Assembly: GCA_030123625.1 (NCBI GenBank)
Contig: CP126121.1
Location: 4,008,179-4,072,178, forward strand
From: Nitrospira sp.
GTDB lineage: Bacteria > Nitrospirota > Nitrospiria > Nitrospirales > Nitrospiraceae
Direction of reading: 5' to 3'
Length of the DNA stretch: 64,000 bases
A model generated the notes under the pieces. That model was not told where the DNA came from. It did no database searches and was given only the letters and a program-made list of their open reading frames with translations. The position numbers were made by a program, and so were the translations under genes. Each line of letters opens with the position of its first letter. Within the stretch, counting starts at the first letter, position 1. Shown in pieces: positions 16,535-25,365 of this stretch.

Positions 16535-19294
16535 ATGGCGACGATCATCGTCGATAATCGATCCTATACCGTTAATGAACGGCAGAATGTGCTGGCTGCC
16601 TGTCTCGGAGTCGGGCTGAACGTGCCCTACTTTTGCTGGCACCCGGCGATGGGATCAGTGGGTGCGTGCCGCCAATGCGCCGTCAAACAGTTCAAAGACG
16701 ATCATGATCGGAGCGGTCGACTGGTGATGGCCTGTATGACCCCGGCTTCCCATGGCACGCGTATTTCGGTCGACGATCCAGAAGCGAAGGCCTTTCGTGC
16801 TTCGGTCATTGAATGGTTGATGGTCAATCATCCACACGACTGCCCGGTCTGTGACGAAGGTGGGGAGTGTCATTTGCAAGATATGACGGTCATGACCGGG
16901 CATGTCTACCGTCGCTACCGGTTTCCTAAACGGACTCATCGCAATCAGTCTCTCGGCCCGTTCATTCGGCATGAAATGAACCGGTGTATCCAATGCTACC
17001 GTTGCGTACGGTTCTACCGGGATTACGCGGGCGGGCGGGATCTGAATGTCTTCGGCGCCCATGACGCTCTCTATTTCGGCAGGGAACAGGACGGGACGTT
17101 GGAGAATGAATTCAGCGGCAACCTTGTGGAAGTCTGTCCGACGGGCGTCTTTACCGACAAAACCCTGTTCCGCCACTACACAAGGAAGTGGGATCTTCAA
17201 TCAGCCCAATCGATCTGCTCCCATTGCAGTCTTGGCTGCAATACCACTGTCGGTGAACGGTACGGCATCGTGCGCCGGATCACGAACCGGTTCAACAGCC
17301 AGGTCAATGGCTACTTCCTCTGCGATCGGGGGCGGTTCGGCTACGAGTATGTCAACAGCGACAAGCGGATCAAGCGAGCCCTTATACGGCCGGACCTCGA
17401 TCGTACCAAGTCGGGAACGCCGGAAGGAGTGCCGCAGACCCTCGAGTTCGCAGCGGACCGCTTGCGGCGCGCGCGCGGGATCATCGGCATTGGTTCGCCT
17501 CGCGCCTCGCTGGAGGCCAATGCGGCGCTCCGTTCATTTGTCGGGCCGCGTCATTTTTTTCTTGGGATTGACGAGCACGAACAGCAGCTTCTCTCCACCA
17601 TGCTCACCATTCTTCGGACCGGACCGGTTCCCTCCGCGTCCATTCACGATGCAGAACAATCAGACGCCGTCCTCGTCCTGGGCGAAGACCTCTTGAACAA
17701 TGCGCCCCGATTAGCGCTGGCCCTTCTGCAATCGGTCCGACAACAGCCGATGGAACGAGTGGACGAGTTGAAGATTCCCCGATGGGATGAGGCCGCAGTG
17801 CGCAATGCGGTGCAGAATAGGCGAGGGCCTCTCTTCATGGCAGGGCATCGGCGGACTTGGTTGCATGAGTACGCAACAGACAGCTATTTCGCCGTACCGG
17901 ACGACATCGCACGGCTGGGGTTCGCGGTGGCCGGAAACATCGGATCCGATGCGCCGACCGTTTCAGATCTCACGGACGACGTCCACGACCTCGCTCAGCG
18001 CATTGCCGGTGCGCTGATCCACGCGCAGCGGCCGCTGATCATTGCCGGAACGGGCAGTGGTTCTCAATCGACGATCGAAGCGGCAGCCAATGTGGCGTGG
18101 GCCTTACATCGGCATGGGAAGCAGCCACGTCTCAGTTTTGTGGTCCCGGAGAGCAATAGCGTCGGCCTCGCGATGCTGGGTGGTGGAGGTTTGAATGACG
18201 CGTTCGACTCGATCAGTCAAGAACAGGCCGACACAGTGATCGTGCTGGAGAATGATCTGTATCGACGCGCGGAGCAAACGAAGGTCGATGCTTTTCTGGA
18301 GACCGCCAAAACCGTGATGGTGATCGATTCCCTCGAGCATCGCACAGCGGCGCGTGCCGATGTGCTGCTCCCGGCCGCCACAGGCCCGGAATCTGACGGG
18401 ACGCTTGTCAATCAAGAAGGGCGAGCCCAGCGGTTTTACCAAGTGTTTGTCCCGGGGGGTGACGTCACCGACAGTTGGCGTTGGGTCAGAGACCTCGCCC
18501 GTGCACAATCACAGCAGACAGACAGCTTCACCGGAGTGGCGACGTGGAGCACCTTCGACGATGCGGTCGCCGCGACGGCGGCAGCGGCTCCTGAGCTGGC
18601 GCGGATTGGAGAGGTGGCCCCGCCCGCGAGTTTTCGTGTGGTGGGCCAAAAAATCCCACGCCAGTCGGACCGCTATAGTGGGCGCACGTCGATACTGTCC
18701 CATGTGACGGTCCACGAGCCTCCACCTCCTCCCGATCCGGACACCGCGCTAGGATTTACCATGGAGGGACACCGCGGACCGCTCCCTTCGCCGCTGATAC
18801 CTCAATTCTGGGCTCCTGGATGGAATTCCATCCAGGCCGTGAACACATACCAGGATGAGGTCGGTGGGCCCTTGTGTGAAGAAATGCCGGGATTACGGCT
18901 CATCGAGCCGATCGCGACGACCGTACCACATTGGTTTACGGCCATTCCGCATGTATTTCAGCCGATCTCCCATCAATGGTTGCTGTTGACACTGACCGCT
19001 CTGTTTGGCGGCGAGGAGCTCAGTAATCAAGCTTCAGCGATTGTTGAACGGATTTCAGAACCGTTCCTGTCCTTGCATCCGTCAGATGGAGCGCGGCTGA
19101 GCCTTGACGACCGAAGCAGGATTGAATTGGCATTGCAGGGGACGACCTATCGTCTTGCCGTACACTTCGACTCTTCAACACCGATGGGCACTGCGGGCCT
19201 CTCCATTAGATCCGACGCCTCCGGCGTCAGAGCGCCGGTTTGGATCGATCTGTTCAAGGCGATCAAGGCCGGGCAAAGGCGGAGGGTCGCGTGA
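16535..19294 (+). CDS. nuoG: NADH-quinone oxidoreductase subunit G
   Basis: 919 residues. The N-terminal ferredoxin domain carries GACRQCAV; then HPHDCPVCDEGGECHLQ and NRCIQCYRCVRFYRDYAG bind the N5, N1b and N4 clusters; CSHCSLGCN near residue 228 plus a later FLCDRGRFGYEY Cys form the additional N7 site known from E. coli and Thermus. The rest is a molybdopterin-oxidoreductase-like fold without obvious cofactor motifs. Length is close to the E. coli protein (about 908). Electrons from NuoF pass through this chain toward NuoB. nuoH starts inside its stop codon. Confidence 0.95.
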   Translation: MATIIVDNRSYTVNERQNVLAACLGVGLNVPYFCWHPAMGSVGACRQCAVKQFKDDHDRSGRLVMACMTPASHGTRISVDDPEAKAFRASVIEWLMVNHPHDCPVCDEGGECHLQDMTVMTGHVYRRYRFPKRTHRNQSLGPFIRHEMNRCIQCYRCVRFYRDYAGGRDLNVFGAHDALYFGREQDGTLENEFSGNLVEVCPTGVFTDKTLFRHYTRKWDLQSAQSICSHCSLGCNTTVGERYGIVRRITNRFNSQVNGYFLCDRGRFGYEYVNSDKRIKRALIRPDLDRTKSGTPEGVPQTLEFAADRLRRARGIIGIGSPRASLEANAALRSFVGPRHFFLGIDEHEQQLLSTMLTILRTGPVPSASIHDAEQSDAVLVLGEDLLNNAPRLALALLQSVRQQPMERVDELKIPRWDEAAVRNAVQNRRGPLFMAGHRRTWLHEYATDSYFAVPDDIARLGFAVAGNIGSDAPTVSDLTDDVHDLAQRIAGALIHAQRPLIIAGTGSGSQSTIEAAANVAWALHRHGKQPRLSFVVPESNSVGLAMLGGGGLNDAFDSISQEQADTVIVLENDLYRRAEQTKVDAFLETAKTVMVIDSLEHRTAARADVLLPAATGPESDGTLVNQEGRAQRFYQVFVPGGDVTDSWRWVRDLARAQSQQTDSFTGVATWSTFDDAVAATAAAAPELARIGEVAPPASFRVVGQKIPRQSDRYSGRTSILSHVTVHEPPPPPDPDTALGFTMEGHRGPLPSPLIPQFWAPGWNSIQAVNTYQDEVGGPLCEEMPGLRLIEPIATTVPHWFTAIPHVFQPISHQWLLLTLTALFGGEELSNQASAIVERISEPFLSLHPSDGARLSLDDRSRIELALQGTTYRLAVHFDSSTPMGTAGLSIRSDASGVRAPVWIDLFKAIKAGQRRRVA

Positions 19295-20247
19295 TCGATT
19301 GGAACCACACCGCACTGACGATCGGAGTCATGCTCGGTGGCGTGCTGACGCTGGCTGGGATGCTGATTTGGGTCGAACGTCGGCTGCTGGGAATCTGGCA
19401 GGAGCGGTACGGCCCCAACCGTGTCGGGCCTGGAGGAGTCCTGCAGTCCCTTGCGGATATGATCAAGATCTTCACGAAAGAAGACTGGATTCCACCCTTT
19501 GCGGATAAAGCGGTCTTCGTGCTCACACCGGCCATCGTCGTGATCACCGCCCTCATGTCGTTCGCGGTCGTGCCGATCGCTCCCAGCTTCGTGATCGCCG
19601 ACCTCAACATGGGCGTCATGTTCTTTTTGGCCATGTCGAGTCTGGCGGCCTACAGCATCATCATCGGAGGGTGGGCCTCCAACAGCAAATTCGCCTTTCT
19701 CGGCAGCCTTCGGGCGATCGCGCAGCTGTTGAGCTATGAAGTCTTTATGGGACTGTCTCTCATGGGCGCGGTGCTGTTGGCCGGGTCGTTCAACCTGAGC
19801 GACATTGTGGAAGCTCAACGGCATCAATGGTTTGTCGTTCCGCAATTTCTTGGTTTTCTGGGGTTCTTTATGGCGGGGTTGGCCGAGGCTCATCGCACGC
19901 CGTTCGATATGCCTGAGGCGGAAGCCGAGCTGGTCGCCGGCTACCACTCGGAATACAGCGGGATGAAATTCGGGATGTTTTTTGTCGGTGAATATCTCAG
20001 TGTCATCTTGCTCTCGGCCATGACCGTGATTCTCTTCTTCGGCGGCTGGCATGGACCTTGGTTGCCGCCGGTGATGTGGTTTGTCCTGAAGATGGCCTTT
20101 TTCATCGTTCTGATTATCCTTATTCGAGCGACCTGGCCTCGGTTTCGCTTTGACCAGCTCTTGTCGTTCGGTTGGAAGATCGTGATGCCGCTCGCCCTCA
20201 TCAACTTGTTGGTAACTGGAGGACTTGTGCTAGTCAGAAATGGATGA
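19291..20247 (+). CDS. nuoH: NADH-quinone oxidoreductase subunit H
   Basis: 318 residues. I start it at the GTG at 19291 (GTGA overlap with the nuoG stop, GGCGGAGG upstream) rather than a frame beginning further inside nuoG. Eight hydrophobic segments, with the conserved ERRLLGIWQERYGPNRVGP and LQSLADMIKIFTKED near the N-terminus and AEAHRTPFDMPEAEAELVAG in the central loop, which lines the quinone cavity. It anchors the peripheral arm to the membrane. Confidence 0.94.
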   Translation: MIDWNHTALTIGVMLGGVLTLAGMLIWVERRLLGIWQERYGPNRVGPGGVLQSLADMIKIFTKEDWIPPFADKAVFVLTPAIVVITALMSFAVVPIAPSFVIADLNMGVMFFLAMSSLAAYSIIIGGWASNSKFAFLGSLRAIAQLLSYEVFMGLSLMGAVLLAGSFNLSDIVEAQRHQWFVVPQFLGFLGFFMAGLAEAHRTPFDMPEAEAELVAGYHSEYSGMKFGMFFVGEYLSVILLSAMTVILFFGGWHGPWLPPVMWFVLKMAFFIVLIILIRATWPRFRFDQLLSFGWKIVMPLALINLLVTGGLVLVRNG

Positions 20248-20359
20248 TGAAGAAATATGAATGGTTGAGGGTTGATGAGAAGAATCATCTGCCATCACCC
20301 ATTAACCATGAACCATTCATCTACCGTCAACCATTAACCATCGAGTAACCATCGAGCAC
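20248..20359. repeat. Heptad inverted repeat in the nuoH/nuoI spacer
   Basis: 112 bases. Left arm AATGGTTGAGGGTTGATG near 20262-20280 pairs with units of the type AACCATT that are repeated five or more times from about 20300 to 20345. An internal copy before and after a short loop (AGAAGAATCATCT) is also self-complementary. The last repeat ends only some 10 bases before the nuoI start. As in the other spacers no Shine-Dalgarno sequence is seen. Confidence 0.75.
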
Positions 20360-20902
20360 ATGATGAAATTGTTCGCCTACACTCGTGATCTCTTGATGGG
20401 TCTCTGGATTGTCTTCAAACGGACGTTTACGAAGCCGGTCACCGTTCAGTATCCGGAGGAACGACCCTATTTGCCTCCACGCTGGCGTGGACGAATCGTC
20501 CTGACCCGAGATCCGGACGGAGAGGAGCGGTGCGTGGCCTGCTACCTCTGCGCGGTGGCTTGTCCCGTTGATTGCATCGCGCTTCAGGCCACCGACAATC
20601 CGGATGCTCACGAACGTCGCTATCCTGAATTCTTCCGGATTAATTTCTCGCGCTGCATCTATTGTGGACATTGTGAAGAGGCTTGTCCGACCAATGCCAT
20701 CCAGCTCATCCCGGATTTTGAACAAAGCGAATATGCGCGCCGAAATCTGGTCTACGAAAAAGAAGACCTCTTAATCAGCGGAACCGGCAAGTATCACGAC
20801 TATAACTTTTATCGAGCGGCCGGCGTGAGAACTCGTGACAAAGACAAGGGACAAGGCGAACACGAACTCCCACCGGTGGATGTGAGGAGTTTGATGCCCT
20901 GA
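20360..20902 (+). CDS. nuoI: NADH-quinone oxidoreductase subunit I
   Basis: 180 residues with the two [4Fe-4S] motifs of clusters N6a and N6b: [15 protein letters not shown] and [14 protein letters not shown]. An N-terminal amphipathic helix ([21 protein letters not shown]) docks the subunit to the membrane. The start could be either of two adjacent ATG codons (20360 or 20363). It is the electron bridge between NuoG and NuoB. Confidence 0.95.
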   Translation: MMKLFAYTRDLLMGLWIVFKRTFTKPVTVQYPEERPYLPPRWRGRIVLTRDPDGEERCVACYLCAVACPVDCIALQATDNPDAHERRYPEFFRINFSRCIYCGHCEEACPTNAIQLIPDFEQSEYARRNLVYEKEDLLISGTGKYHDYNFYRAAGVRTRDKDKGQGEHELPPVDVRSLMP

Positions 20903-20979
20903 AGAAGTGCTGAGCAGGAAACATCACAGTTCCGAAAACTCAGCACTCAGGACTCAGCACCCAGCACTGATGTGAGACT
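20903..20979. repeat. Heptad inverted repeat in the nuoI/nuoJ spacer
   Basis: 77 bases. A single left unit AGTGCTGAG near 20906 faces four tandem right units of the type CTCAGCA around 20938-20967. The right arm has the same sequence family as the nuoCD/nuoE spacer, 6 kb away. The nuoJ start follows about 12 bases later, again without an evident Shine-Dalgarno site. Confidence 0.75.
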
Positions 20980-21477
20980 ATGGAAATTCTTTTCTACATC
21001 GCTGCCGCCGTGACCTTTCTGGCGACTCTGCGTGTCATCACGCATGTGCACGCCGTCCACGCGCTGCTCTATCTGGTCGTGGCGCTGATCGCGCTGGCTC
21101 TAATTTTCTATCTGTTGGGCGCTCAGTTTGCCGCCGCACTCGAAATCATCATTTACGGCGGCGCCATTATGGTGCTCTTCATTTTTGTCGTGATGCTCCT
21201 TGGGCCGCTCGCCGTTGACCAGGAACGGACTTGGCTCACGCCCGGCGCATGGGTGGGACCCAGTATCCTCGCCTTGGTGCTACTGGGTGAGGTGGGATAC
21301 CTCATTGCGGTCGGGGACCATATGCCGATCACCGCCACAGAAACCAGACAGAAAGGGGTCTCCATCGCCCTCTACGGACCCTACATCATTGGGGTGGAAT
21401 TGGCTTCCATGCTGTTGCTTCCGGGGCTGATCGGCGCCTACCACTTGGGTCGTCGTGTGTCAAAGGAGTCTCGTTGA
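20980..21477 (+). CDS. nuoJ: NADH-quinone oxidoreductase subunit J
   Basis: 165 residues with five hydrophobic segments. The stretch [20 protein letters not shown] and the third helix [20 protein letters not shown] are diagnostic of NuoJ; the latter contains the pi-bulge helix of complex I. It belongs to the membrane arm beside NuoA and NuoK. Its stop overlaps the first possible nuoK start codon. Confidence 0.95.
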   Translation: MEILFYIAAAVTFLATLRVITHVHAVHALLYLVVALIALALIFYLLGAQFAAALEIIIYGGAIMVLFIFVVMLLGPLAVDQERTWLTPGAWVGPSILALVLLGEVGYLIAVGDHMPITATETRQKGVSIALYGPYIIGVELASMLLLPGLIGAYHLGRRVSKESR

Positions 21478-21776
21478 TGTTGGCCACGCCTGCGCTGGTG
21501 TTGGCCATCATGCTGTTTGGCCTGGGGTTAATCGGTCTCCTGAGTCGACGGAACATTCTGTACATGCTGCTGTCGCTTGAGATCATGCTCAATGCCGCAA
21601 GTCTCGCGTTTATTGCCGGAGGCGCTCGTTGGGGACAAGTAGACGGCGAAATCATGTTCTTGTTCATTCTTACCCTGGCGGCGGCTGAAGTCTCCGTGGC
21701 ACTGGGTATCGTGCTCCAACTGTCGTACCGATTCCATACATTGGACGCTGACGCATTCAGTGAGATGAAAGGATGA
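21477..21776 (+). CDS. nuoK: NADH-quinone oxidoreductase subunit K
   Basis: 99 residues, three helices. The ATG at 21477 is preferred; a TTG directly before it is possible. AAAGGAGT lies upstream, one of the few clear Shine-Dalgarno sites in the operon. Conserved glutamates fall in the second and third helices ([10 protein letters not shown] and [12 protein letters not shown]), which belong to the proton path. Confidence 0.94.
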   Translation: MLATPALVLAIMLFGLGLIGLLSRRNILYMLLSLEIMLNAASLAFIAGGARWGQVDGEIMFLFILTLAAAEVSVALGIVLQLSYRFHTLDADAFSEMKG

Positions 21777-21868
21777 GAGTGCGCGAGGGGGTTAGGCGTA
21801 AGGGGTAAGGCGAACATTGTGAAACCTCATCTCCTCACACCTGACGCCTCACGACTAACGATACAAAC
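21777..21868. repeat. Heptad inverted repeat in the nuoK/nuoL spacer
   Basis: 92 bases. Left arm GGTTAGGCGTAAGGGGTAAG near 21790-21810, a tandem of 7-base units, pairs imperfectly with right-arm units CACCTGACGCCTCACGACTA near 21838-21860. The loop is about 25 bases. Sequence family differs from the other spacers. It ends about 10 bases before the nuoL ATG. Confidence 0.75.
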
Positions 21869-23806
21869 ATGCTGAAACTGCTTTGGCTTATCCCGGCTCT
21901 ACCGCTTGCCGGCTTTCTGACGCTGGCACTGTGCGGAGGGCGTTTATCTCGGTGGCAGGTCGCGTGGGTCGGCTGCGGCTCGGTGGGCATGGCAGCCGTC
22001 ACCACCGCGCTCGTCGGCGTCGATTTTTTCCGAGCCTTTCCGGATCGTGCATCCTACCAGCAAACGCTGTGGAATTGGATCGACACGTCCGGCATGACGG
22101 TCGGCGCTTCCTGGTACTTGGACGCGCTGTCGTTCCTGATGGTGGCGGTCATCACAGGTATCGGCTTTTTGATCCATCTGTACTCGGCCGAATACATGGC
22201 AGGCACCGGGGAAGCGGGCGTCTCGGAGCCGGCTGGGCGGGAGGGTGAGTACAGTCAAGGCTATACACGGTTTTTCGCCTATATGAATCTGTTCGTGGCA
22301 GCGATGCTGACGCTGGTGTTGGCAGACAATCTGCTCCTGCTCTATCTCGGCTGGGAGGGGGTGGGGCTCTGCAGCTACCTTTTGATCGGCTTTTGGTACC
22401 GAGAACCGGAATACGGCACCGCCGCGCAGAAGGCTTTTATCGTGACCCGCATCGGAGACACGGCGTTTGCCATCGGCCTCTTTATCCTCTTCACTCAGCT
22501 GAAGAGTTTATCGATCCAACAGGTCCAGACACTAGCCGCTGACGCGTGGCCGGTCGGATCGAACGTAGCCGTTGTCGTGGCTGCGCTGCTGTTGATCGGG
22601 GCGGTCGGGAAATCGGCGCAACTGCCGCTTCACGTGTGGTTGCCGGATGCGATGGCCGGTCCCACCCCGGTCAGTGCGCTCATCCATGCTGCCACGATGG
22701 TGACGGCGGGTGTGTATCTCATCGCTCGCATGCATCATCTCTTTGCCCTTGCGCCGCTGGTGCAAGAGGTCATCGCGGTGGTCGGTCTGATGACATTGCT
22801 GCTCGCCGCTTTCAGCGCGCTGGTGCAACACGACATGAAGCGGGTGCTCGCCTATTCGACCATGAGCCAGATCGGCTATATGTTTCTTGCGCTCGGTGTC
22901 GGCGCTTGGTCTGCCGCGCTCTTTCATTTCCTCACCCATTCCTGTTTCAAAGCCTTGCTGTTCTTAGCGGCTGGATCTGTCATCCACAGTCTGCACCATG
23001 AGCAGGACATTTTCCGCATGGGAGGACTTCGGCGGCAGCTGCCATGGACATTCTGGACATTTCTGATCGGGGCCGCGGCAATGTCCGGCGTTCCCTTGAT
23101 CACAGCCGGGTTTTACAGCAAGGACTGGATCTTGTGGTCCGTCTGGTCCTCACCCTTGAGTCATCAGTGGATCTGGTTCGGCGCGTTACTCGGGACATTG
23201 CTCACCGGCCTGTACAGTTTCCGGTTGATCTTTCGGGTCTTTTTTGGAGAGGCCCATACGGCGGCGAGTGGAGAGCCGGGTTTTGCGATGCGAATTCCTC
23301 TTGTCGTGCTGGCGTTCTTCTCCCTCACAGTCGGTTTTCTCGAAGTCCCTCATACCTTGGGTCACCTGTCTCTGTTTAGCCCATACCTGTCACATGCGCT
23401 CCCAACGCTTGAGATAAGAGCCGGGGTAGATGAATCGAGTGAGGCTCTCGAACAAGTCGCTGTCACATGCTCGGCCTTGCTCGGAATCGGACTCGCCGCC
23501 ATCTTGTTTCTGCCGCGAGCCAGTGTCGTTGATCGACTCATGGGAACATCGGTGAGTCGCATTGTGGTGCCATTGTGGCAAAACGGGTGGGGATTCGATC
23601 GACTGTATGATCGATTGATCGTCCAGCCTTGGCTCGATCTCACCCGTGACTCCGGTGAACTCCTCGACCATGGCTCTAAATTGCTCGTGATCGGAGCTGA
23701 ATCCTGCCATGCGTGGTTGAGTCACACTCAGACGGGTCGTGTCCGCTGGTATGCAGCCACCATTGCTGTCGGCACTCTGGTGTTACTCGGTCTTTTTGCG
23801 ATGTAA
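21869..23806 (+). CDS. nuoL: NADH-quinone oxidoreductase subunit L
   Basis: 645 residues, about 16 membrane helices, the antiporter-like subunit at the end of the membrane arm. Landmarks are LFVAAMLTLVLADNLLLLYLGWEGVGLCSYLLIGFW, LHVWLPDAMAGPTPVSALIHAATMVTAGVYLI and DMKRVLAYSTMSQIGYMFLALG, which contain the conserved acidic and lysine proton-path residues. The C-terminal lateral helix is present. nuoM starts 5 bases after the stop. Confidence 0.95.
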   Translation: MLKLLWLIPALPLAGFLTLALCGGRLSRWQVAWVGCGSVGMAAVTTALVGVDFFRAFPDRASYQQTLWNWIDTSGMTVGASWYLDALSFLMVAVITGIGFLIHLYSAEYMAGTGEAGVSEPAGREGEYSQGYTRFFAYMNLFVAAMLTLVLADNLLLLYLGWEGVGLCSYLLIGFWYREPEYGTAAQKAFIVTRIGDTAFAIGLFILFTQLKSLSIQQVQTLAADAWPVGSNVAVVVAALLLIGAVGKSAQLPLHVWLPDAMAGPTPVSALIHAATMVTAGVYLIARMHHLFALAPLVQEVIAVVGLMTLLLAAFSALVQHDMKRVLAYSTMSQIGYMFLALGVGAWSAALFHFLTHSCFKALLFLAAGSVIHSLHHEQDIFRMGGLRRQLPWTFWTFLIGAAAMSGVPLITAGFYSKDWILWSVWSSPLSHQWIWFGALLGTLLTGLYSFRLIFRVFFGEAHTAASGEPGFAMRIPLVVLAFFSLTVGFLEVPHTLGHLSLFSPYLSHALPTLEIRAGVDESSEALEQVAVTCSALLGIGLAAILFLPRASVVDRLMGTSVSRIVVPLWQNGWGFDRLYDRLIVQPWLDLTRDSGELLDHGSKLLVIGAESCHAWLSHTQTGRVRWYAATIAVGTLVLLGLFAM

Positions 23807-23811
23807 GCCGT

Positions 23812-25365
23812 ATGGTCCTCTGGCTGCTCATACTCATCCCCATGCTGGCGGCGCCCCTTGCGTGGATCGGACAGCAGTGGTCACGCCACGCCGCTCGCTG
23901 GATCGCGGTCGGTGCCTTGGCGATCGATTTGTGCCTGGCTCTTCTACTCTGGAGCCAAGACCGCTCGGCTCAGCCTTCAGGTCACGGCTCATGGCTCTTT
24001 GAAAGTCAAACGAGCTGGATTCCTCGTTGGGGGATCAGTCTGCATCTTGGTCTCGATGGTCTCAGCTTGGTCCTGATCCTTTTAACAGCTTTCCTTGGTC
24101 TCGTCGCGATCGTTGCATCCTGGACAGAAATCCAGCGTCAGGTCGGCTTCTTTCACTACAACATCCTCTTGGCGCTCGGTGGGGTTATCGGTGTGTTTCT
24201 GGCGATCGATCTATTTCTGTTTTTTTTCTTTTGGGAGGTCATGCTGGTCCCCATGTATCTCCTGATCGCCGTCTGGGGCCACACACATCGTCGGTACGCC
24301 TCGTTCAAGTTCTTTTTGTTTACTCAGTCGGGGAGCCTGTTGCTCCTCGTCGCGATCATCACCTTGGCATTTCTTCATCAACATGCGACTGGAAAACTCA
24401 GTTTCGACTATGCCGATGTGATGGGACTGACGCTGAACAAGGAAATGGCCTGGTGGCTGATGCTCGCGTTCTTCATCGGCTTCGTGGTCAAGCTGCCGGC
24501 GCCACCCTTTCATACGTGGCTGCCTGATACGTACACCGAAGCTCCCACCGGTGCGAGCATCATTCTTGCCGGACTATTAGCAAAAACCGGCGCCTATGGA
24601 TTGCTGCGGTTCACGGTCCCGATGTTTCCGGAAGTGATCAGTGACTTCGCTCCCATTGCCATGGGACTCGGTGCGATGGGCATTCTCTACGGAGCTGTCT
24701 TGGCATGTGCCCAAACGGATATCAAACGACTGGTGGCCTACAGCAGCCTCAGCCACATGGGGTTTATCTTGCTCGGGGTATTCTCCGGAACGGAATTGGC
24801 GTTGCAAGGGGCGGTGATGCAACTGGTCGCGCATGGGCTGAGCACCGGCGCCCTCTTCATGCTAGTTGGTGCGCTGTATGAGCGTTTCCAGACGAGAGAC
24901 ATGCGACAGATGGGAGGGCTCTGGGGAGTGATTCCACGTGGCGCCTCGATGGCGCTGTTTTTTGCCTGTGCTTCTCTCGGTCTTCCAGGCCTGGGAAATT
25001 TCATCGGTGAATTTCTCGTGCTGTTCGGGTCCTATTCCGCTCAGCCGTTCGTGACTATCCTAGCCTCAATCGGTATGGTCATGGCCGCAATCTATTCCCT
25101 TGCCATGATGCAACGCACTTTCTTTGGCCGGCAGCATGAAACTCGGCTCGCCCCGGACCTGTCGAATGTCGCGTTTGGAACCCTGCTGCTCATAGCGGTC
25201 TTGCAGGTCTGGTTTGGTCTCTATCCGAGACCGGTATTGTCCACCACGAAGCCGGCCATGGAAGCGCTTGTCCAGCCGGCACTCCCATTACCCAATCTGA
25301 CTCATCCGCTATCAGAATCCTTACCGTTGTCCAACCTCTTCACCTCTCACGTGAGTACCCCATGA
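23812..25365 (+). CDS. nuoM: NADH-quinone oxidoreductase subunit M
   Basis: 517 residues from the ATG at 23812; a longer in-frame extension would run back into nuoL. About 14 membrane helices, with the antiporter signatures FFFWEVMLVPMYLLIAVWG, FHTWLPDTYTEAPTGASIIL and DIKRLVAYSSLSHMGFILLG. Only one nuoM is present here, unlike the two-NuoM complex I variants known from nitrite oxidisers. It pumps protons with NuoL and NuoN. Its stop overlaps the nuoN start. Confidence 0.95.
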   Translation: MVLWLLILIPMLAAPLAWIGQQWSRHAARWIAVGALAIDLCLALLLWSQDRSAQPSGHGSWLFESQTSWIPRWGISLHLGLDGLSLVLILLTAFLGLVAIVASWTEIQRQVGFFHYNILLALGGVIGVFLAIDLFLFFFFWEVMLVPMYLLIAVWGHTHRRYASFKFFLFTQSGSLLLLVAIITLAFLHQHATGKLSFDYADVMGLTLNKEMAWWLMLAFFIGFVVKLPAPPFHTWLPDTYTEAPTGASIILAGLLAKTGAYGLLRFTVPMFPEVISDFAPIAMGLGAMGILYGAVLACAQTDIKRLVAYSSLSHMGFILLGVFSGTELALQGAVMQLVAHGLSTGALFMLVGALYERFQTRDMRQMGGLWGVIPRGASMALFFACASLGLPGLGNFIGEFLVLFGSYSAQPFVTILASIGMVMAAIYSLAMMQRTFFGRQHETRLAPDLSNVAFGTLLLIAVLQVWFGLYPRPVLSTTKPAMEALVQPALPLPNLTHPLSESLPLSNLFTSHVSTP

